A stretch of 64,000 nt of DNA from Cantharellus purpuraceus (lineage: Eukaryota > Basidiomycota > Agaricomycetes > Cantharellales > Hydnaceae). Positions 54,731 to 64,000 of the stretch are shown here, piece by piece. Under the pieces are notes generated by a model. That model was not told the DNA's origin, made no database searches, and worked only from the letters and a program-made list of their open reading frames with translations. Numbering within the stretch: the first letter of the stretch is position 1; each line of letters starts with the position of its first letter. The stretch spans positions 1 through 64,000 of the forward strand of contig JALBUN010000019.1 of assembly GCA_025174535.1 (NCBI GenBank). The letters run 5' to 3'. A program made the translations under genes and the position numbers.

Positions 54731-56474
54731 TTGATGCTTGTTCAGAATCATGTCAGTATATAATATTCTGATGTATATGAGATATACATCAGAATTTCAA
54801 TGATACATAAAGCCAGGGAGTTACAATTTGGATATCTTATAAGATTTCAGATGTGTGAAATTTTCATAAATATAAGTTGAGATAAACATAACAGTAATGT
54901 ATGTATTAATATAATTGGTATTATATAGGTTATTTAGATATACAAATACCAGGTGGGGGTTGGGGATGGTTCAAATTATGTTACAAGTATTATATAAGAA
55001 AGAATCAATGATATTTGAATGTTCCCTCAAGAGAGTTGCCACCACTAAATGGGGAAAAAAAGAATTATTTTTGAGAATTATGCCAAAATATCAAAATATG
55101 TTTTAATCTAGTATATTGTGTAAAATTTGAGAATCATGTTGAAATATGAAAATAAGTTTTAATCTAAGTGTGTTGTGTAAAATTTGAGGAAAATAGCTTG
55201 TATATACATATTTGTTGTCTTTGTATTGGTCAATGCAGACTATATGCAGAAAAGTAATACATTTCTTAGCAGCAAGAATAAGACTTCCAGAGTCTAGAGT
55301 TCACAGACACTTAGGGGTCCAGATATTCCAAAGTGAGGGGAATGCACTTAGAGACTAAAGGAAGTAGGTGGATGAATCCAACCGTCCAACCAGTGGCACT
55401 CAGAAGCAGGTAACAGCAATGTGTGAAGTAGTCTAGCAACTGCTTCACATGAGTTCAAGCTTCTAATGCTCTGCAAAGGCAGTACACACTAGTAACTTAA
55501 ACAAGAGCATTAATGGCAGGACTATCAACAGATAATCTCACCCTGTAGATTCGTAGTCACATGAGGCAGATATTACACTCATGCCCAAAGCAGGAATATC
55601 ACTACTTTGAGTGCAATCAAGTACAGTTACACAACTGTAAAAGATCCTTGAACTGGTAATCAACAGTTACTGAGATATAGAGGATGACACTGTATGTCAC
55701 TCTAGTCACACTGATGTGCAGAAGATGGGTAGAAGTGGTAGAATACATTGTTATTTCAGAGGCAGAATGACCTCCTTATATATTGTATTTACAGGGGCTG
55801 AGTAATGGTTCTGGAATATTCTACCTATTAATAGATGGAAACTACTGGAAGGTTGTGGAAGGTGGAAGAAAGGGGTAGAATATTCCAAGCCAATCACAGG
55901 TTCTGATCACTGTACTAGCACTGATCAGGAGCTGAATAATGGTTCTGGAATGTTCTATCTAATAATAGAAGGAAACAGCTAGAATGTTATGGAAAGGGGT
56001 AGAATATTCCAAGGCAATCACCTGATCTGATCCCTGAATTAGGCACTGATCAGGCAAAAAGAAGGGTATCCACCCTGTTTTCTGCACTGGTTTGGACAGC
56101 CATGAATAGCCACATCTCAGATGATCTCCATGGAAAATAGTACCCTGAGAGGCTGTGGTTGTCAAGTTAGAGAATATTTATTGATCAGAGACATCTGAGC
56201 TTGAATTCAGGCTGAATGCCTGGTCCAAAGGGGGAGAGCCAGCTGTGTGAAGGTTTGTGGGTGCCTATGGGTCCACAACTGTAGCACAGCAGAATAAGAG
56301 CATTCTGGGCATGGAATATTCCTGAAAAAATATGGAAAAATAGAGAATATTTGAATAAGTCCATTTCAGGAACAAGCACTATGTATATGCTGATATCTAG
56401 GAATGGAAAAGTGAAATAGAGCACATTGGTGCTGCATAAATAGGATTTGATAGGGAAAAGGTGGTTCCCATACA
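54731..56474 (-). mobile_element. Chromovirus 5' end fragment: LTR, leader and gag start
   Basis: On the element strand: LTR 56474-55268 (matching 31340-30118), leader 55240-54747 (matching 39296-38755), and the first gag codons, then a break into E2-related sequence. The LTR edge at 56474 (TGTATGGG on the element strand) abuts aldo/keto reductase coding sequence, so the element inserted into that gene. Confidence 0.75.
55268..56474 (-). repeat. Chromovirus 5' LTR (second copy)
   Basis: Matches the 3' LTR at 30118-31340 almost throughout, with scattered substitutions and small indels. Confidence 0.8.
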
Positions 56475-57169
56475 GCCTTCCTCCATTGTGCACATGCCAT
56501 TCACCCCATCTCTGCTGTCCAAGTCAAATATTCCCCATTCACACTTGATATCGAAGACCCAAAAATTGGGTTACTGAACACAGCCAGAGAACTTGGTGTC
56601 AAAATTGTGGCTTACAGCCCATTGGGGAGGGGGTTGTTGACAGGACAATATGTGAGTAGGGCATTTTTAGGGTGCCTAAAGAGTCACCCTAGCATGGGTC
56701 CTTGTAAGCTATGAGATTTGATGTGTTATGCCAAGTAGCTTATATTCTAGGATCTGGGATCCATGGGAGTAGAAGATGAGTCTCTCCCACAGATCCTCCT
56801 GTCTACCTATACAGTTGACTACCAAACAAGACCAAAGTGATTGGTCATTGTCGCGTCACCCTGCAACAGCCCTTGCGCAAGGCGACGATTTCATCCCTAT
56901 TCCAGGGACTAAGAGTATCAAAGTAAGTCCCTCTCGACGATCCACTTTTGTCCGCTCCTTGTAGAATCTCAATGCATTCTAACCCCTCATATCTACTTAA
57001 TCAATAGTATCTGGAAGAAAACATGGCTGCACAGAATATTCAGCTCTCACCCGCCGAAATCCAGAGCGTGCGCGACACTATCGTTAGAGCGGGTTTGACG
57101 AACGCGTCGGCACGATACTCTCCGGACGAGAGGGCGCTAGTATTTGGAGATTCGCCTCCATTGAAGTAA
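56475..57169 (+). pseudogene. Aldo/keto reductase, 3' part, truncated by an LTR
   Basis: AKRs are NADPH-dependent carbonyl reductases with a TIM barrel. Remaining exons: about 56484-56651 (HAIHPISAVQVKYSPFTLDI, GLLNTARELGVKIVAYSPLG, RGLLTGQ), about 56865-56922 (ALAQGDDFIPIPGTKSIK, the NADPH-phosphate-binding region) and 57008-57169 (YLEENMAAQNIQLSPAEIQ to a TAA). The N-terminal half with the catalytic Tyr/Lys is missing because the gene is cut at 56475 by the LTR, and the exon between 56652 and 56865 is also not recognisable. A second decayed copy lies at 58561-59250. Confidence 0.85.
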
Positions 57170-58560
57170 TCATCTTCAACCTGGTGTATCATGAGCGGCT
57201 GAGCTAGCTATGTATTTGGGTTGAAGCGGCGTAGTTCTCCAAATTGTTGTTTTTTGGTGAAGACTCCTCCCAATCGAATCTTGAGTGCACGTTGGTGTAC
57301 ATAAAGAAGCACAAATACACCACTATGACACCACTATAGTGCCTTATGTTATTCAGTCCATGGACAGATGCGATTGGTGTATCCTTCATTGTGAGGTGGG
57401 TTTTCTTAGTGTGCATATATGCTATGGCCCTGCAGGCCGCTGCCCGACTCCACGGCTGCGCATCACTTTATGCGTACGGTTATAAACTTTGCAGATATCA
57501 TGACGAAGGCTCCCGATATTACACCAGCACCCTCGGGCTACCTACAGACTAAGAGCCCGACGAGACTTGAGTTGATGAGAGAGAGTACAGCGGAAGTACA
57601 TGCTCACGCGGTCACCGGTAACCGGATGACATATAATTTAATCAGACTCTTACAGCCTTTCAAGATACAAGAATCGAAGAACCTGTTAGTATTTTGGGGC
57701 AAAGACCTCCTGGCTGTTGGAATGTGGAACTTAGGATCTTGTGTATCCGATCCACATGGTAACCCGTCAACGCCAATCTATTATTATATTCATTTTCTTT
57801 AACACGTTTTTTATTACACTAATATTTGTTCAGCAGCTGTGTCCTTATATAAAGGGGTCACAGCTGTTATCCTCCCTCAGTTGTGTTTAATACGCACACT
57901 GAGTATACATGTCTAGATTACAATACTGGCACCGTGCAGCGGAATATTACGTTCGATACGTCCAAAAAGAAAAGGGTTCTAGGGATCAAACATAGAACTA
58001 TGCAGGGATATTTTAACTGATTACGCAGTGCGTGGTTGGTAGATCATTACACGCTGTTTATTACACATATATTATCATCTATCTACTCCCCGAACTGCAG
58101 CCCACTACAGAATGCTCATGGCTTTCAGGCAGAATACTAATGTCTCGGAACTTTTGCAACTGTTTTGGGTGTTACAGGAGGGCTTTTACGTATAAACTCA
58201 TATGTAAAAGGCCTTGTGTACGTGAGACCGCTGTAAGCCTATTCCGAGACGTCAGTGATTGCGCCGGTGAAAAAACAATGACCTTCTGACTCTAGTGGTA
58301 GTCGAAAGTTAATTGGGAATGAAAAGAGCTAGTCGAACTCCTGGTCCTCCTTAGCAAGTCGAATGGGCTCGACCCTGCGTCATGGCATAAATCCGAGCCC
58401 TCACTTGTAAGATTGGCAATCGTGAGTTTGCAACAGTTGGATACTACGGTGATGTGACGACCTTCATGACGTCGATCGGTCTGAACGTCTGATTTAGTGA
58501 AACTGTCAACACGACTGACAAGGAATGCTCGGTGGCATATCCTTAAATTATAAAGACTTG
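57170..58560. other. No clear gene; LTR-like promoter sequence near 57850
   Basis: A 127-codon plus-strand frame (57419-57802) contains NFADIMTKAPD, which resembles the end of copia RNase H (ADIMTK), so a small copia remnant is possible. GTCCTTATATAAAGGGG near 57850 looks like an LTR-type promoter. Boundaries cannot be set. Confidence 0.3.
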
Positions 58561-59250
58561 ACGCTCACATAGGTCAGGTTGAATATTCCCCTTTCACGCT
58601 TGACATCGAGGGTCCAAAGTTTGGGCTGCTGGGTACGGCTAGAAACTAGCTGGCTGTCAAGACTGTGACGTATAGCCCGCTGGGGACGTATTGCTGATGA
58701 GACAATGTCAGTAAGGGTATTTTTGGGGAGCATTTAGTGGGCTAAGGTGAATTCCACGTAAATCTCTAGATATTTTCGATGAGACCAATTTCAGGCAGAT
58801 TGTTCTCTGTACGTCATATGATTTTGATCTCTCTGGCATTCCTTCTCCCCCTTCTGTTTCTTCACCACGCCGAAAAGGAACCACGACAGTACTCCACACT
58901 CTCACATATTTAAAGACGGCTTTCCCTAAATCCTCCGCACCATCAAAGACCTCAAAGCAATCGGCTCCAAACTTGGCGTGACTGCCGGCCAAGTCGTTTC
59001 AACGTCGTGGGTCCTCGCGCAAGGTGATGACTTCATCCCGATTCCTGAGATCAAGGATATCAAGGTAATTTTCTCTGGGTGGTCCCCTTTCGTCCACTCC
59101 TTGTAGAATATCAATGGATGTCAACCCATCACGCCTTCAAAAACAATGTCTGGAAGAAAAGATATCTGCTCAAAATATACGGCTCTCAACCCCGAAATCC
59201 AGAGTGTGCGTGATGCTATCACGGGTTTGACGAAGGCATCGTCACGGTAC
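58561..59250 (+). pseudogene. Aldo/keto reductase, second decayed copy
   Basis: Reads EYSPFTLDIEGPKFGLLGTA then a stop within ARN..LAVKTVTYSPLG, and later LRTIKDLKAIGSKLGVTAGQ, VLAQGDDFIPIPEIKDIK and a broken last exon (tatctggaagaaaagat..). It retains the middle exon that is lost from the copy at 56475-57169, but has stops, shifts and no N-terminal half. Confidence 0.8.
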
Positions 59251-59601
59251 CCTAAAAGGTCTAAGGCTGGCAATGCGCGTTAGGGTGGCTCAGGGAAAAC
59301 GTCTCGTTGGGTACACGTACAATGCATACATGAAACACGCGCGCAATATATACTAGCTCTCGAACGGCCGTGGTTTCATAGAGTTGGTGCAGCAGGGAAG
59401 TCATAGATAAAAGTCGCCACAGGTCCCCGCTATGCGAGAGACAGATTCATCTCGGCGGAGACAAGAGTCGGGGTCTCAGAGACATTATTATGCCGTGCAT
59501 TATAGTCCAGTCGACCAAATTCACACGTGACGTTAGCATGTCTGTATACGGTGAACTGGTCTCAGACCTTCTAGTTCCTTAGACCTTTCGCTGCTTCCAT
59601 C

Positions 59602-60566
59602 ATGGCTCGCAACGTTGAGAGGTACGGATTCACCGCTGTGCCGCGAGATCCCGAAGTTCTTTTCTCAAACCATCCCACTGCGAGTGGTCCTAACCCCACA
59701 CAAGCATCCTACAAGCTATCTGAGATCCCTTTCCCAGACTCTGAGCTCGTACGAAAGTGCAAAGAGTTCGTACAGAATGAGCTAAACGTTCCAACCCTCA
59801 ACCACAGTAACCGTGTCTTCGTATACGGTATGTGTATTTCTGTCCAGTCACCTTACATCTCACATGTGGATCGTGGCAATAGGTACCGCTTTGGCACGCA
59901 CACACTTTCCTACCTGGAAATACGACGACGAGGCGTATTATTTGAGCTGCCTATTCCATGACATCGGCACAGCTGACCGATACCTTGCAACAACCAAGAT
60001 GTCTTTCGAGTTCAAAGGCGCCATTGTTGCCCGAGAGTTCATCCTGGAACATGGAGGGGATGAAGATTTGGCAGACGGTGTTTGCGAGGTGATCAATTGA
60101 TTCATTATTTTCCTCATGCATGATGTGTTCATTTTGGGCGGTAGGCTGTTATTCGCCATCAGGATGTTTTTGTGACGGGAGGTAATATCACTACAATAGG
60201 CCAAGTACTCCAACTGGCCACTATTCTAGGTATGTTGGCGTGTTTTACGGTATCCATGTCTCACATGTCGACATCCATATCAGATAACGTAGGCTTGTAC
60301 GTCTTCATTATTAGTGCTCCACATTCCGCTCTCATATGTTCATCAGGCGAGCCAATCTTCTCAGTCAAGAACTCATTGAAGCAACTGTCTCTGCCTTTCC
60401 TCGCTTGAAATGGTCTTCACGCTTCTGCGGTGTCATCGAGAAGGAGCTTTCTCTGAAACCATGGTGTCACACTTCAACCTTTGAGGTCCCAAACTGGAAA
60501 GAAGGAATTCCAAGCAATTTTGCATCAGATGTGCGCAAGAACACCCTGATGAATCAGTATGATTGA
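59602..60566 (+). CDS. Cyanamide hydratase-like HD-domain protein (249 aa, 5 exons)
   Basis: Fungal cyanamide hydratases are metal-dependent HD-fold enzymes that hydrate cyanamide to urea; relatives may act on other small nitriles. Exons 59602-59827, 59883-60088, 60145-60229, 60284-60296 and 60347-60566 join in frame. The ATG opens MARNVERYGFTAVPRDP. Metal-site candidates: His68 (LNHSNRVFVYG), His101-Asp102 (CLFHDIGTADRY) and His149 (IRHQD). Near the C terminus LDNVGL, FPRLKWSS and LKPWCHTS match the usual family layout, and length is normal. Exon 4 is only 13 nt. It converges with the DAHP synthase gene about 620 bp away. Cytosolic by lack of signals. Physiological substrate unproven. Confidence 0.9.
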
Positions 60567-61184
60567 GCATGCTATATGGCATAGTTATCAATCGCTATGG
60601 AAGCAGTAGGAAATAATAGTGTCAAGTAGGTTGGATACATACAACTTGATCCCGATGCAGTGGAGGGAACCAGTTTGTAATCTTATTATGAATACGATGG
60701 CGCTATTACATGTGAGGACCACCATATGGTGTAGCTTCTCCCCTCTGCCGCTGAGGCACGAGGCTCTGCACTTCCCCAAACTGTAAGCACCTTTTTCGCA
60801 CTGTATCAGATCGACTCGTTGCAAACGCCGCTACTATCCTCTTGGTTCCCCCCGGTGTAAGATATTATACTCTCCATGAGTCGAACCCCATACCATTAGA
60901 TTGAGATTAACTACTGTTCAGTTCAGGTGTATACCAAAGGCTTTTTTGACCAGACCACCCTATTGTGTTATTCCGTGTTCGCAGCGCTCGCATGTGTCAG
61001 GCAGATAATGCCTATCACTAAATAAGAACTCTATATAACACAGCAGTTAGACATGTATATAAATTCTTGAATATTGCCATAGGTAAACCAAAACGCCTTC
61101 AATGGCCGTCCACCTATCTTGGCCACCATCCTCTTGTCCACTATCATAAGAGATAGCAATTTTGAGACATCTCGTCTCAATTTT

Positions 61185-63257
<2,073 letters not shown>

Positions 63258-64000
63258 GGTTGCACTGGTGTCCAGAGACGCTTGACTCTTGACGCGAGTC
63301 ACAAAGTCAGCGTCTAATGGATTTTTTCTGGCAATACATGCGTCACAATAGGTATAAACACATCCCTGCAGGATTAAGGACAACATTCCAGTTCGGATAT
63401 GCTATAACTAGCACTCGGCACACCTTCACGTTCAAATTAAGGCGTCAAATGCAGGAATAATTGGGTTGGCGGGATAGACTCTAGCCTATCGAGAGAGTAG
63501 CAACAGAGACGGCTCATTGATACTCTCCTTGTCCGCCTTTCCATCCTCCTCACCTGTACTATGATCATTCTACTTATACTACCCGCCCTCTGCGCCACAG
63601 CGCTACATGTCCGTCAGGGCAACCCGCGAGTTCTGAGGCACACGACCATAGTGACGTGAACTTGGCAAATTCTTCTCGCACCTGCCATCAGGTCAATGTG
63701 ATTTGCAAGATTTGAACAGAAAATTTCCCATGGCAGCCATCGTCCGTACACGCCAGCTACTCTGACTTGACATCTTCGATGCTTTGATCCTTTGCATACG
63801 CATCTGACCGTCATTCAGAATGGTTTGGGGATAGAGCCTAGCAACGCGCATGACAGACACCTACAAGGTCGCTCTACCACTTATGTCTGCCGGGTTATTT
63901 ACTGGAAACTACACGCAATGCTCTGTCTCGTTCATGAGAAATCACTTGATGTGTCGAGAATGCGATGCCGATACTGAAGATCAACTTCGTTCCAACCTCA
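63258..64000. other. 5' flank of DAHP synthase; part duplicated at 20716-21270
   Basis: 63258-63700 matches 20716-21270 (GTCACAAAGTCAGCGTCTAATGG, ATTGGGTTGGCGGGATAG and further blocks), so the promoter was copied together with exons 1-2. The rest has short frames only. Confidence 0.6.

Noticed and set aside
57419..57802. 127-codon plus-strand frame as a host gene
   Set aside because: Only ADIMTK is recognisable, pointing to a copia remnant; the rest has no motif.

Overview
This window comes from a filamentous basidiomycete, most likely a member of the Agaricomycetes. Genes carry many short introns (about 45-65 nt, mostly GT-AG with GTRNGT-like donors). Families typical of that class are present: DUF6533 membrane proteins, UstYa-like (DUF3328) proteins and expanded P450s. 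The DNA is rich in LTR retrotransposons at all stages of decay. No bacterial-style operons, tRNA, rRNA or CRISPR were found.

Layout. 1-5.4 kb: relic DNA, including a decayed DUF6533 fragment and the first copy of a dispersed repeat. 5.4-8.5 kb: a segmental duplication carrying DUF6533 gene A and the second repeat copy. 8.5-13.1 kb: a complete, young Ty1/copia element (205-bp LTRs differing at one base, GGATC target duplication, one uninterrupted 1385-aa Gag-Pol). 14.65-16.56 kb: a four-exon gene for a 572-aa zinc-finger-like protein with three 45-aa repeats. 17.3-20.5 kb: nested copia relics, including an 830-bp solo LTR with a GGCCT duplication, and a small orphan ORF. 20.5-21.3 kb: a stray copy of the 5' end of the DAHP synthase gene. 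22.2-29.7 kb: host genes (a coiled-coil protein, a possible STN1-like protein, a GNAT relic, a 53-aa secreted peptide, a UstYa-like pseudogene and a multi-pass membrane protein). 30.1-40.4 kb: a decayed chromodomain gypsy element (chromovirus) with an antisense coiled-coil/cysteine-cluster ORF between integrase and 3' LTR, followed by a piece of a second element. 41-45.9 kb: a G-alpha-like relic and DUF6533 copy B. 46.2-52 kb: two head-to-head P450 paralogs, one decayed and one intact. 52.8-59.3 kb: a second UstYa-like pseudogene, retroelement pieces and two broken aldo/keto reductase copies. 59.6-63.3 kb: an intact cyanamide hydratase-like HD protein gene and a convergent, intact 13-exon DAHP synthase gene.

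How it fits together. The best complete host gene models, all built by hand splicing, are the P450 (543 aa, 16 exons), DAHP synthase (374 aa), the cyanamide hydratase-like protein (249 aa), the zinc-finger-like protein (572 aa) and the intronless 308-aa coiled-coil protein. Secondary-metabolism families (P450, two UstYa-like pseudogenes, AKR, GNAT, a tiny secreted peptide) lie near a shikimate entry enzyme. Many of them are broken, so an active cluster is only a hypothesis. The retroelements explain most of the breakage: one LTR ends exactly inside an AKR gene, and one retroelement terminus abuts the truncated DAHP synthase copy.
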